Source: 2011-GWA2-47-8b sp964361325
GTDB taxonomy: Bacteria > Patescibacteriota > Minisyncoccia > UBA6257 > WO2-44-18
Assembly: GCA_964361325.1 (NCBI GenBank)
Contig: CAYHZT010000007.1
Span: 1 to 26,186, forward strand
DNA: 26,186 nucleotides
Reading direction: 5' to 3'
The position numbers and the translations under genes are program-made. Within the stretch, counting starts at the first letter, position 1. Each line of letters opens with the position of its first letter. The notes beneath the pieces are model-generated. The model saw only the letters and a program-made list of their open reading frames with translations, made no database searches and was not told the DNA's origin. Shown piece after piece: positions 1 through 7,994 of this stretch.

Positions 1-81
1 AAAAATCTGCTTGCCCGCGATGACGGCACGATAGTGTTTTTCGTGGAAAGTTCCGAGCCCGCCGAATATTACAAAAAATAA
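1..81 (+). pseudogene. 3' end of an open frame, probably the N-terminal part of the next gene
   Basis: An open frame enters from the left edge, encodes 26 residues (ending EPAEYYKK) and stops at TAA 79-81. The same frame stays open downstream to 1281. The encoded sequence resembles residues of the GT-B-like protein at 5927-7261: EPAEYYKK lines up with SPEYAKKY there, and the TAA falls where that protein has Tyr48 (TAT). I therefore read this as the N-terminal region of the gene that continues at 82-1281, cut by a nonsense codon. It could instead be the true end of an unrelated upstream gene. The upstream sequence is outside the window. Confidence 0.5.
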
Positions 82-135
82 TTTTCCACCCCCCGGGTTT
101 TTTATGAAGCGATTCAAGATACCGATCCAAAAGGA

Positions 136-1281
136 TTGGACGCTTTCTTTTCTTCTTTGAGTTTCACTCTTTTAAGGACGGCCACTACGGACTTGCGACG
201 CAAAATGAATTTAGAAGAAGACCGCAATTATTTGGGATATTATTGGCATCTTTTTCTAAATAGAATTTTAGCCAAGCCGTTGGTTAGGAAACTGGTTCGG
301 GCGCTGGATTATTTTTTGGTGAAAAATCGTTTGTTCGCGCCGTATTTCGAAAAGTACAAGCCGGATGTCGTTTTTTTGGCGCACCTTTTTGACGGACAGG
401 AGGTCCATTTATTGAGAGAGGCAAAGCATCGGGGCGTTAGAAGCATTGGATTCATAAATTCTTGGGACAAACTGACGGCCAGGCGCGCTCTTCGTTTGTT
501 GCCGGACTCTCTGGTTGTTTTTAACGAAATAGTCAAAAAAGAAGCGATGCGGTACGCCGATATGAAAGAAAAAGATATTTTTATGGCCGGTATTCCCAAT
601 TATGACTGGCATATTAATTATCGGCCGATCTCCCGCGGAGAATTTTGCGAAAAAAATAGATTGGATTCTTCTAAAAAGCTTATCGTTTATGCCCCGATGG
701 GAAAATCATTCAGTAATTCCGACTGGGACATTATTGATTTGCTTAATGAATCAACAACCAACAACTCAATAACAAACGCGCAATTATTCGTTCGTTTTCA
801 GCCGAATGATTTTGTTGAAAACGAGGAGTTGGAAAAACGTCCCTGGCTGCGCTACGCGATGCCGGGCATACGTTTTTCGCGCGCCAGGGGAGTTAATTGG
901 GATATGAGCTTTGACGATATCAAAAACTTAACCGACACTTTAGCCAATGCCGATCTGTTTATTTGCTACGCTTCAAGCATCAGCGTCGACGCTGCAGTTT
1001 TTGATAAACCGGTCATTAATATAGATTTTGAAATCAAAAAAGGGCCAATGTCCAAATCGCCAACATTTTTTTATAAGACGGAGCATTACCAAAAAGTTGT
1101 GAAGAGCGGAGCCGTCCAATATCCCAAAAGCAAAGAAGAATTTATTTTGTGGATTAATAAATATCTCGAAAATTCCGCCATTGATCGCGAAGCAAGGAAA
1201 AAGCTTGTTTTAGACCAGTGCTGGAAACTGGACGGCAAATCCGGAAGCCGGATCGCTGACCACGTTTTGTCTTTTCTCTAA
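136..1281 (+). CDS. GT-B-like surface-carbohydrate protein, N-terminus probably lost
   Basis: This frame encodes up to 381 residues and is a paralogue of the 444-residue protein at 5927-7261. Both share a C-terminal motif: ADLFICYASSISVDAA followed by FDKPVINIDF here, and NINYASTISIEACIFDKPVI there. This resembles the donor-binding half of GT-B glycosyltransferases and CDP-glycerol glycerophosphotransferase-like enzymes; the exact substrate cannot be read. The only starts available are TTG at 136, with no properly spaced ribosome site, and ATG at 205. Coding-like sequence continues upstream from 135 to 82 without a start codon and meets an in-frame TAA at 79-81. The gene therefore looks broken near its 5' end, or the stop is an assembly error. 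If intact upstream, it would match its paralogue in length. It is followed after 64 nt by the radical SAM gene. Confidence 0.65.
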   Translation: MDAFFSSLSFTLLRTATTDLRRKMNLEEDRNYLGYYWHLFLNRILAKPLVRKLVRALDYFLVKNRLFAPYFEKYKPDVVFLAHLFDGQEVHLLREAKHRGVRSIGFINSWDKLTARRALRLLPDSLVVFNEIVKKEAMRYADMKEKDIFMAGIPNYDWHINYRPISRGEFCEKNRLDSSKKLIVYAPMGKSFSNSDWDIIDLLNESTTNNSITNAQLFVRFQPNDFVENEELEKRPWLRYAMPGIRFSRARGVNWDMSFDDIKNLTDTLANADLFICYASSISVDAAVFDKPVINIDFEIKKGPMSKSPTFFYKTEHYQKVVKSGAVQYPKSKEEFILWINKYLENSAIDREARKKLVLDQCWKLDGKSGSRIADHVLSFL

Positions 1282-1287
1282 AGTGAC

Positions 1288-1316
1288 TTTACTGTTCCCT
1301 TAAAGTGTTGTACACT
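1288..1316 (+). promoter_or_regulatory. Possible promoter of the radical SAM operon
   Basis: TTTACT (1288-1293) and TACACT (1311-1316) are separated by 17 nt and lie 29 nt upstream of the start codon at 1346. Each matches the sigma-70 consensus at four of six positions. The spacing is ideal, but the match is weak. Confidence 0.3.
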
Positions 1317-1345
1317 CTGGGCAGTTCTTTGTTAGGAGAATATGG

Positions 1346-2638
1346 ATGAGCAACGATGACAAGAATGATTTGAAGAAGATGCGTGAGCAGGCGCTTGCTA
1401 AGCACGATCAGCGCGCTACGGAAATTACCAAATGGGTTAAGGACCATCATGGCGCGCATACGCCGCGTGTTAATTCGTACGTTACCGGCGTCACTCCCGA
1501 ATCGGTGAATGAAATTATCGCGGCGATCAAGCAAGAATTAGAGAACGGCAGAACGGAAGACGCTCATGTTCTTTTGAATGTGATGTCTTATCTTCAGAAG
1601 TATGATTTTATCACTACCGATGAATCTGGTATTGATACCCCGGGTTTTTGTTTGGCAGTTAGCGAAGTTGGTATCGCCCTGCGTCATTTGCGGGTTAATC
1701 CCAAGAATGCCATGCGTTATCTTACCTATCGTTACAAGCTGAAGACTTTGGCGAATAGATCCGCGCTGTTTGATTTCGTGCCGATTCTGCACGTGGAGTC
1801 AACTATGATTTGCAACCTGCGGTGTATTATGTGTTATCAGTCCGACCCGAAGATGCAAAATGAAATCAATAGCGCGCGAATCAAGACAATGCCGTGGGAC
1901 TTGTTTACCAAAGTGGCAGATGAGGCGGCGGCGCGCGGTTGCTGCGCGGTGGTTTTCGCCGGTCGAGGCGAGCCGACGCTTAATCCCAGGTTTTCCGAAA
2001 TGTTGCGTTATTGTCACAATAAAGGAATTCTGGACATCAAGTTTAACACCAACGTGATGACCCTGACCGAAGCAAAAGTTCGGGAATGGCTTTCGTTGGG
2101 CGCTTTCTTGACCATTGTGTTTTCGGTGGACGCGGCCGACAAGGAAACCTTCGAGAAAATCCGAATCGGCTCCGATTTTGACAGGATTGTCAGCAATATC
2201 GAGATGTTTAATCGCATTCGCCGAGAGGAATTCCCGAATTCCCCGATTCGTACGCGGGTCAATATGGTCACCTTCCAAGATGACCAAGATTCCGAAAAGG
2301 CGCGCGCGTTTTGGTCACCGCTGGTTGATGAATTTTCTGCGCACAATGCCACCTTTGAACAATCAGGCAGTATTTATCAGCCTGACCCCGGTGGCCTGCC
2401 GCCGAATGTAGCGCCGGATAAAATTTGCAGTCAGCTTTTCGGCCATCTCTATATCTGGGCCGATGGTACGGTTAATCCGTGCGAAAACGATTATCTAAGC
2501 CATCTTAAACTTGGTAATATCCAAACCGAATCGATTTACGACCTTTGGAATGGTCCTAAAATGATGAAGTTGCGGATCGCCCATATGAGCGGTAAAAAAA
2601 ATACCTGCTACCCCTGCAATAATTGTACTGGATATTAA
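1346..2638 (+). CDS. Radical SAM protein with SPASM-like C-terminus
   Basis: This is a 430-residue enzyme. The radical SAM cluster motif CNLRCIMC (Cys156, Cys160, Cys163) would bind the 4Fe-4S cluster that cleaves S-adenosylmethionine. GRGEPTLNP, about 45 residues later, is the usual SAM-contacting glycine motif. The C-terminal region has a Cys-rich SPASM-like arrangement: KICSQ, NPCEND and CYPCNNC (Cys421, 424, 427), likely holding auxiliary clusters. The first ~145 residues are an unassigned helical extension. ATG 1346 is chosen because AGGAGA at 1334-1339 is well spaced. The gene precedes a Gfo/Idh/MocA oxidoreductase by 15 nt, so the two probably act together, for example in sugar or peptide modification. 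Lysine is mostly AAG here, unlike the glycan genes nearby, which may reflect transfer or expression level. Substrate unknown. Confidence 0.88.
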   Translation: MSNDDKNDLKKMREQALAKHDQRATEITKWVKDHHGAHTPRVNSYVTGVTPESVNEIIAAIKQELENGRTEDAHVLLNVMSYLQKYDFITTDESGIDTPGFCLAVSEVGIALRHLRVNPKNAMRYLTYRYKLKTLANRSALFDFVPILHVESTMICNLRCIMCYQSDPKMQNEINSARIKTMPWDLFTKVADEAAARGCCAVVFAGRGEPTLNPRFSEMLRYCHNKGILDIKFNTNVMTLTEAKVREWLSLGAFLTIVFSVDAADKETFEKIRIGSDFDRIVSNIEMFNRIRREEFPNSPIRTRVNMVTFQDDQDSEKARAFWSPLVDEFSAHNATFEQSGSIYQPDPGGLPPNVAPDKICSQLFGHLYIWADGTVNPCENDYLSHLKLGNIQTESIYDLWNGPKMMKLRIAHMSGKKNTCYPCNNCTGY

Positions 2639-2653
2639 ACGAGGGAGGCGCTA

Positions 2654-3658
2654 ATGACAGAAAAGAAAATTGAGATTTGTCTTGCCGGTTTCGGAAATTT
2701 CGGAAAGAAGATTTACTCCTATCTGGAAACAATGCGGGAGTTTAGGGTTAAGTACCTTTACCACCCCGACCCTGACAAGTCGGCAACGTACGGTCCGTTG
2801 GGAACTTCGGACATAAATAGTGTCTTGAGCGACCCGAACTTGGATGCTTTTATTATCGCGACTCCGCATGACCGGCATGCCAGTCTTTTGGAAAGACTAC
2901 TTATTGTCAGAAAGCATCACGTTTTCGTGGAAAAGCCAATGACGGCTGTTTATGAAGAAGCCTGGGCATTAGAGCAATTGCTTCCGACCTATTCGAAAGT
3001 TTTCATGATCGGCCACAACCAACGGCGCGAAGCGGTGTTTCGCAAAGTAAAAGAGTTGCTGGACAAGAAAACGATTGGATCTGTGGTGGACGTTAGTTTC
3101 AACTTCTCTCACGGCGGCGTCTACGATATAGACCCCGGCAATTGGCGGTGCGATCAAAAACGTACCCGCGAAGGGCCGCTGATTACCTTGGGAAGCCACG
3201 CGATCGATACGATTCACTACTTGTTTGGAGGTGTTCGGTCGGTCTGCGCTTCTATCCGGAATGTCTCAGGCAGAACGACAGCCCCTGATTGCAGTACGGT
3301 TTTTATGGAGTTAAACAACGATAACGCGGTTGTTTCGCTTCAGGTAAACTATAATGTGCCAAGCGAAAAGCGCTGCGTTATTTCCGGCACTGACGGAGTG
3401 ATTTATATAGACCGGGACAGAATTTTCCTGCGTTTGGGACGAGATGCCAATAAAGTACCTACCCTAAAAGAAAAATTGCCGATTGTTGCCGTAGACACCA
3501 TACGGGAAGAATTGCAGGAATTTTCCGATGCGATTTTGAAAGGCGCGAAAGTTGAAACCGGTTTTCCAGAAGGCATGGCAGTAATGAAAGTACTAGAAGC
3601 TTGTTACAAGAGCTCATTAGAAAATAAACCAAATAAACCAATACGACTCTCATTGTGA
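2654..3658 (+). CDS. Gfo/Idh/MocA family NAD(P)-dependent oxidoreductase
   Basis: This 334-residue protein has the family's two-domain plan. An N-terminal Rossmann fold carries GFGNFG at residues 12-17, then IIATPHDRHA and the EKP signature (Glu93-Lys94-Pro95). A C-terminal substrate domain contains the GSHAIDTIHYLFG helix, with the His/Asp typical of the catalytic region. Family members oxidise or reduce sugars, inositols or sugar nucleotides; the substrate here cannot be told. The start is supported by GAGGGAGG at 2641-2648. It lies 15 nt after the radical SAM gene and the pair ends at one terminator, so they form a two-gene unit. Its TGA stop lies inside the terminator hairpin. Confidence 0.88.
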   Translation: MTEKKIEICLAGFGNFGKKIYSYLETMREFRVKYLYHPDPDKSATYGPLGTSDINSVLSDPNLDAFIIATPHDRHASLLERLLIVRKHHVFVEKPMTAVYEEAWALEQLLPTYSKVFMIGHNQRREAVFRKVKELLDKKTIGSVVDVSFNFSHGGVYDIDPGNWRCDQKRTREGPLITLGSHAIDTIHYLFGGVRSVCASIRNVSGRTTAPDCSTVFMELNNDNAVVSLQVNYNVPSEKRCVISGTDGVIYIDRDRIFLRLGRDANKVPTLKEKLPIVAVDTIREELQEFSDAILKGAKVETGFPEGMAVMKVLEACYKSSLENKPNKPIRLSL

Positions 3659-3671
3659 GGGTCGTTTTTTT
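3643..3671 (+). terminator. Rho-independent terminator overlapping a stop codon
   Basis: The arms ACGACTCTCA (3643-3652) and TGAGGGTCGT (3656-3665) form a 10-bp stem, with one G-T pair and a TTG loop, followed by a run of T to 3671. The TGA stop of the oxidoreductase (3656-3658) is part of the 3' arm. Confidence 0.88.
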
Positions 3672-3702
3672 ATGACAAACTACATTCAAGATAAGTTAGA
3701 AT
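3672..3702 (+). promoter_or_regulatory. Promoter of the deacetylase gene, leaderless type
   Basis: ATGACA (3672-3677) and TAGAAT (3697-3702) are each five of six to consensus, separated by 19 nt. The -10 box ends 9 nt before the ATG at 3712, so transcription would begin at or just before the start codon. It directly follows the terminator. Confidence 0.55.
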
Positions 3703-3711
3703 ATTGTATTC

Positions 3712-4638
3712 ATGGAACGGCAAATAATCGTAAATTATCATTACGTTGAAGATCCAGACCCGAAATTTTCCGGGATTTTCCCTTGTTTGATAGAAGATTT
3801 TGACAAGCAGATTAAATTTCTTTCGCAAAATTATCGCATTGTTTCCCCATCCGAAGTTTTTGAGGCGGCCCGGGCAGGCAACGACGAAAAGCTTGCGGCT
3901 GTAACATTTGATGACGGTCTTAAGGATCAATATAAAAACGCTCTGCCGATTTTAAAGAAATATAAAGTGGTAGCAGTATTTTTTCCCATCACCGCCACTC
4001 TTGAAGGGCATTTACCCACGGCTCACAAAATTCATGTTCTTTTATCTCGTGTTTCGGCGGCCGATACGTGCGACACGTTCAATAAATTTATCAAAGAATT
4101 TTATCCGGATTTGCAATCCTCTTACCAATTACCGAAGGATCGCCGATTGACCGACAGGCGTATGCATGAAGATATTTGCAGCGCTAATTTTAAAGAAACT
4201 ATGATTGTTTTGCCCGAAGACATTAAAGGGCAATTCCTTCGCTACTGTTTTAAAAATTTTGGTTTAAACGAAAAAAATATCTGCAAAGAGATTTTTATGA
4301 GCTCAGAAGAAATTATGGATTTAAAAAACCAAAATATGATAATCGGCGGCCATTCTCATAATCACTACGCGATGAATGTGGCTGGCGAGGAAATCTTAAG
4401 AAAAGATATCCGATTAAACAAAGAAATTTTAGCCGGTATTTTAAAAACAACGCCGTCTATGTTTTCGTATCCGCACGGCCGCTATAGCGACACGGCCTTA
4501 AAGGTCATCAAAGAAGCCGGATATCTTTACGCCTTTACTATAGAGAGGCGAGGGGTGTCGGCGGGCGATAATCAACTATTGATTCCTCGCAATGACACCG
4601 CTGATTTGAAGAATTATTTAGGGCAAATAGCGCCGTAA
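3712..4638 (+). CDS. Polysaccharide deacetylase (NodB/CE4 family)
   Basis: This 308-residue enzyme would remove N- or O-acetyl groups from a polysaccharide or peptidoglycan. The CE4 metal-site motifs are present: TFDDG (Asp67, Asp68) and HSxxH (His214, His218), followed by the SYPHG substrate-groove motif near residue 245 and a C-terminal IPRND segment. Between motifs 1 and 2 lies an insertion of about 110 residues, rich in charged residues, not typical of the short NodB fold. No signal peptide is visible, so it may act in the cytoplasm, perhaps on a lipid-linked glycan precursor. The gene has its own promoter, has no Shine-Dalgarno site, and is followed by the neuC-like gene after 33 nt. Confidence 0.87.
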   Translation: MERQIIVNYHYVEDPDPKFSGIFPCLIEDFDKQIKFLSQNYRIVSPSEVFEAARAGNDEKLAAVTFDDGLKDQYKNALPILKKYKVVAVFFPITATLEGHLPTAHKIHVLLSRVSAADTCDTFNKFIKEFYPDLQSSYQLPKDRRLTDRRMHEDICSANFKETMIVLPEDIKGQFLRYCFKNFGLNEKNICKEIFMSSEEIMDLKNQNMIIGGHSHNHYAMNVAGEEILRKDIRLNKEILAGILKTTPSMFSYPHGRYSDTALKVIKEAGYLYAFTIERRGVSAGDNQLLIPRNDTADLKNYLGQIAP

Positions 4639-4659
4639 CTATGCCGCTCTTTCCGAGGT

Positions 4660-4665
4660 TATAAT
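4660..4665 (+). promoter_or_regulatory. Consensus -10 box 6 nt before a start codon
   Basis: A perfect TATAAT ends 6 nt before the ATG at 4672. No good -35 box is visible. The position implies that the transcript begins at about the start codon. This is the likely promoter of the 4672-10414 operon. Confidence 0.6.
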
Positions 4666-4671
4666 ATACGC

Positions 4672-5922
4672 ATGCGTAAGAAAGTATTGATTCCGATATT
4701 TAACCGCGCCCATTATGGGCGTTTGCGGTCTGTATTGGACGCCATAAAAAAACACCCGCAACTGGAACTCCAATTAATGGTTGGCGTTCCGGCGGCCTAC
4801 GACCATTTTTTAACCAACATCAGAAATAGCCGCCCCAATTCTTGGCTGTCGGCTCTGCCGTGGTATTTTAGGGCGCGATTGCTGTCGATTATTGATTTTT
4901 TTAAACCGGGGACTATTTTAAAAAATGATTTTTTGTCGCGGGGGATTTTAAATGACGGTTACGCGATAGATGCCCGAGTATCCCTATTCTTGGACGGGGG
5001 AATGTCAGAAACTATGGCCAAATCGGTTGGCTTAGGAATTATGGGTATCGTGGACGAATTAAAACGGCTTAAGCCCGATGTGGTTTTTGTAAATGCCGAT
5101 AGATTTGAAATGATGGCGGTGGCTTTGGCCGCGTCTTATTTGAATATTCCCATTGCCCACAACGAAGGAGGCGACATCAGCGGTACTCTCGATGAAAGCG
5201 TTCGCCACGCCATTACAAAACTTTCTCATGTGCATTTTACGGCTACCGAAGCGAGCCGCAAGAGGGTTTTGCAAATGGGAGAGAATCCTAAATTTGTTTT
5301 TACTGTCGGGTCGCCGCCCATAGATATAATCAAGCAACTTGATTTGAAATTGCCAAGCGATTTCGCGCCCGGCTTGGACGCCGACAAGCCGTTTTTATTG
5401 GTTCTGTTACATCCGGTTGCCACTGAAAGCAAAGAGAGTAACGCTAAAATGGCGCGCGAGGTTATAGGAGCCATTGAGGCATTGGATATGCCAACTCTTC
5501 TACTCGGTTCAAATATTGATGCCGGTTCTGATGAGGTGGGGAAAATTATCAGGCAATGGCATGATTCCCGAAAATTACCCAATATATTTTTTACCAAGCA
5601 TTTACAGCCCAACGATTTTTACCGCGCTTTGGCCAAGACCGCTTGCGCCATAGGCAATTCTTCAAGTTTTATCCGGGAAGGCGCTTATTTCGGAACACCG
5701 GCAGTTGTCGTTGGCTCGCGCCAGCAAAATAGGGATCGCGGGAAAAACGTAAAGGACGCGGGAATTGAAGCCGATGAAATCAAAAAAGCTATTCAATCCC
5801 AGATCAAACACGGCCGTTACCCGTCCGATAAACTGTTTGGCAACGGCAGTACCGGTCTGGCTATTGCCGACGCTCTGGCTAAAGTCAGTCCGCAGATTCA
5901 GAAAGAATTTCACGAGGTTTAG
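4672..5922 (+). CDS. neuC: UDP-N-acetylglucosamine 2-epimerase, hydrolysing (NeuC/LegG type)
   Basis: This 416-residue protein is of the hydrolysing sugar-nucleotide 2-epimerase family. NeuC converts UDP-GlcNAc to ManNAc plus UDP for sialic acid; LegG does the equivalent with UDP-2,4-diacetamido-trideoxyglucose for legionaminic acid. The diagnostic block HNEGGDISGTLDE begins at His163 and continues as RHAITKLSHVHF. DRFE (143-146) corresponds to the usual GDRxE active-site segment, and GNSSSFIREG in the C-terminal half is the UDP-binding region. It heads a tight operon with neuA two genes later; neuB is at 11518. The choice between sialic and legionaminic substrate is open, because no clear LegB or LegC partner is present in the window. 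Confidence 0.87.
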   Translation: MRKKVLIPIFNRAHYGRLRSVLDAIKKHPQLELQLMVGVPAAYDHFLTNIRNSRPNSWLSALPWYFRARLLSIIDFFKPGTILKNDFLSRGILNDGYAIDARVSLFLDGGMSETMAKSVGLGIMGIVDELKRLKPDVVFVNADRFEMMAVALAASYLNIPIAHNEGGDISGTLDESVRHAITKLSHVHFTATEASRKRVLQMGENPKFVFTVGSPPIDIIKQLDLKLPSDFAPGLDADKPFLLVLLHPVATESKESNAKMAREVIGAIEALDMPTLLLGSNIDAGSDEVGKIIRQWHDSRKLPNIFFTKHLQPNDFYRALAKTACAIGNSSSFIREGAYFGTPAVVVGSRQQNRDRGKNVKDAGIEADEIKKAIQSQIKHGRYPSDKLFGNGSTGLAIADALAKVSPQIQKEFHEV

Positions 5923-5926
5923 TTTT

Positions 5927-7261
5927 ATGAAGAAAACCATTTTTTTGGCCATTCCGCATCACGTTTTTACCTCCGATCTTCTTCGGACAAAATATATCGA
6001 GTATCTGCTTTCTAAATTTAAAGTTGTGGTTTTAACGCCGTCAATCAGTCCGGAATACGCGAAGAAATATCAATATCCGCAATCCCCGGATATTACATAT
6101 ATTGAATATCCGTTGGAGTATTCCAAATTTTGGAGCTTGTTTAAGTTTTTAAGAATTTCCTTGGTTAATGAATTTGATTATCTGGCTTCAATTAAGTATT
6201 GGTACAAGCGGCCCAATTACAAAGATAATTGGCATCGCCGAGTTTTGAGATTTTTTGGCCTTCCATTTTCTAAATTACTGACCGCCAAGTTTTTCGGCCG
6301 GATTGAAAGCGCTTTATTGCCGAAATCGCGGAAATTTGAACGGTTATTGCAAGAGCATCAGCCGGTATTGATAGTAACCGCGACACCGGGACTAAATCCG
6401 TGGGAAGCGCCATTTATTATCTGGGCGAAAAAGCACGACATTCCGACGGTGGCGGTGAATTTTACGTGGGATAACTTAACAATGAACGCCAAACACATCC
6501 GGAAAACCGATTATTTGATTGCCTGGAATAACGTGATGAAAAAAGAAGCGATCGACATTCATCGATTCGCCGCGGATAAAATATTTGTTTCCGGCACGCC
6601 GCGTTTTGATCCTTATTTTGTTTCGGAAAAAAATGAGCCGACGCGCGAAGAATTTTTGAAATCCAAGGGTTTACGTCCCGAACACCCCACGATTTTTCAC
6701 ACGACCGTTACCAAAGCCTATCTATTTCAAAAAAAATACATTCGCGATCTTATTGAATTGCGGAAAACCAAAAAAATCCCCTACGTTAATTTATTCATAC
6801 GCACTCACCCGCTAGATCTCTACAAGAATTACGAAGAATTTTTCAAAGTACCGGATTTGTACATAGAAAAAGCCGGGCAGGAAGTTAACGGCAATGTGGA
6901 GATGAACTATCAAGACTTGCTCAATCTCAAATATTCGTTGAAATACACCGATCTAAACATAAATTACGCGTCCACTATTTCCATTGAGGCCTGCATTTTT
7001 GATAAGCCGGTAATAAACATAGGTTTTATAGACCGGTTTGCTCTGGCATACGAATTCAGCCACTACCAGCCGATATACGAAAGCGGAGCCGTGCGCTTGG
7101 CAAAAACCGACGAAGATTTACCAAAGTTGATAAATACATATCTGGCCAATCCCAAACTGGATAGTGACAAGCGAAGTAAAATAGTCAAAGATTATGTTGG
7201 TTTTACTGACGGCCTGGCATACAAAAGAAGCGTTGATTATTTAGAAAAAATAACCCAATGA
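5927..7261 (+). CDS. GT-B-like glycan biosynthesis protein
   Basis: This 444-residue protein is a paralogue of the interrupted gene at 1-1281. ATG 5927 is chosen because it follows the neuC stop by 4 nt, has GAGG at 5914-5917, and begins a clean beta-strand (KKTIFLAIPHH). The longer frame reaching back to 5765 only overlaps neuC. The N-terminal half looks like a Rossmann-like acceptor domain (VLIVTATPG, PTVAVNFTWDN). The C-terminal half has NINYASTISIEACIFDKPVI, as in GT-B glycosyltransferases and glycerophosphotransferase-like enzymes. It lies between neuC and neuA and overlaps neuA by 4 nt (ATGA). That placement suggests it handles the nonulosonate or its acceptor, which is inference. Confidence 0.72.
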   Translation: MKKTIFLAIPHHVFTSDLLRTKYIEYLLSKFKVVVLTPSISPEYAKKYQYPQSPDITYIEYPLEYSKFWSLFKFLRISLVNEFDYLASIKYWYKRPNYKDNWHRRVLRFFGLPFSKLLTAKFFGRIESALLPKSRKFERLLQEHQPVLIVTATPGLNPWEAPFIIWAKKHDIPTVAVNFTWDNLTMNAKHIRKTDYLIAWNNVMKKEAIDIHRFAADKIFVSGTPRFDPYFVSEKNEPTREEFLKSKGLRPEHPTIFHTTVTKAYLFQKKYIRDLIELRKTKKIPYVNLFIRTHPLDLYKNYEEFFKVPDLYIEKAGQEVNGNVEMNYQDLLNLKYSLKYTDLNINYASTISIEACIFDKPVINIGFIDRFALAYEFSHYQPIYESGAVRLAKTDEDLPKLINTYLANPKLDSDKRSKIVKDYVGFTDGLAYKRSVDYLEKITQ

Positions 7262-7986
7262 AAATTTTAGGAGTGATCACGGCTCGCGGCGGTTCTAAGG
7301 GAATTCCCGGGAAAAATATAAAACCAATGCTGAATATGCCGTTGGTTGCCTACACGATTGAGGCGGCTAAAAAATCCGGAATCTTTGACCGGCTGATTAT
7401 TTCTACCGATGACGAAAAAATCGCCGAGGTTGCCCAGCAATTCGGCTGCGAAGCGCCGTTTATGCGGCCAAAAACCGAAGAGTTGTCCGGCGACAAGGCC
7501 GCTCATCTGCAAGTTATGCGGCACGCGGTTTCTTGGTTGAAAGAAAATGAAAACTATCACCCCGATTACACGATGATTCTTCAGCCGACTTCGCCTTTGC
7601 GCCAGCCGTTCCATATTAAAGAAGCCGTGAAGTTGATTTTAAAAACCGGGGCGGATTCCGTAGTTAGCGTCACCGAAGTTCCCGATCATTTCAATTGTTC
7701 CACTACGATGACTATTAATGACAAGGGTATGTTAAAACTCATCAATGGCGATCCGGTTTATAAACGCATCTCGCGGCGACAGGATCGCGCCAAAAATTAT
7801 TGGAGTAACGGTATGATTTATCTTTTTAGAACCGATTTATTATTTAACGAAGCTAATCCAAATTTTTACGGAGAAAATACTATGCCCTATATTGTTGAGC
7901 AAAAATATTCCGGCGATATAGACTTGCCTTCGGATTGGGACGAAGTCGAAGAAGCAATGCGCCGTTTAAACAATAATAATCTTTAG
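7258..7986 (+). CDS. neuA: Acylneuraminate cytidylyltransferase (CMP-nonulosonate synthetase)
   Basis: This 242-residue enzyme activates a nonulosonic acid with CTP to give the CMP-sugar used by transferases. The nucleotide-binding signature ARGGSKGIPGKN covers residues 9-20. LQPTSPLR and SRRQDRAKNYWSNGMIY follow, as does the late IDLPSDWDEVEEA segment typical of NeuA, LegF and PseF. The length is normal for single-domain members. It is translationally coupled to the upstream gene through an ATGA overlap. With neuC at 4672 and neuB at 11518 it completes the three-step core of nonulosonate synthesis. Whether the product is CMP-Neu5Ac, CMP-legionaminate or another form cannot be decided here. 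Confidence 0.92.
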   Translation: MKILGVITARGGSKGIPGKNIKPMLNMPLVAYTIEAAKKSGIFDRLIISTDDEKIAEVAQQFGCEAPFMRPKTEELSGDKAAHLQVMRHAVSWLKENENYHPDYTMILQPTSPLRQPFHIKEAVKLILKTGADSVVSVTEVPDHFNCSTTMTINDKGMLKLINGDPVYKRISRRQDRAKNYWSNGMIYLFRTDLLFNEANPNFYGENTMPYIVEQKYSGDIDLPSDWDEVEEAMRRLNNNNL

Positions 7987-7994
7987 CCATAATT

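Noticed and set aside
79..81. TAA as a recoded sense codon.
   Set aside because: Many genes in the window end normally with TAA, so a changed code is unlikely.
751..778. Low-complexity CAACAA-like stretch in the first GT-B-like gene.
   Set aside because: The encoded region has almost the same length as in the paralogue, so it is not an insertion and is probably just Thr/Asn-rich coding sequence.
3640..3662. AATACGACTC also resembles part of a T7 promoter.
   Set aside because: The rest does not match, and the bases are explained by the terminator stem.
5765..5926. Longer start for the GT-B-like gene.
   Set aside because: The extension lies entirely within the 3' end of the neuC gene in another frame and looks non-coding. 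ATG 5927 fits the spacing and fold.
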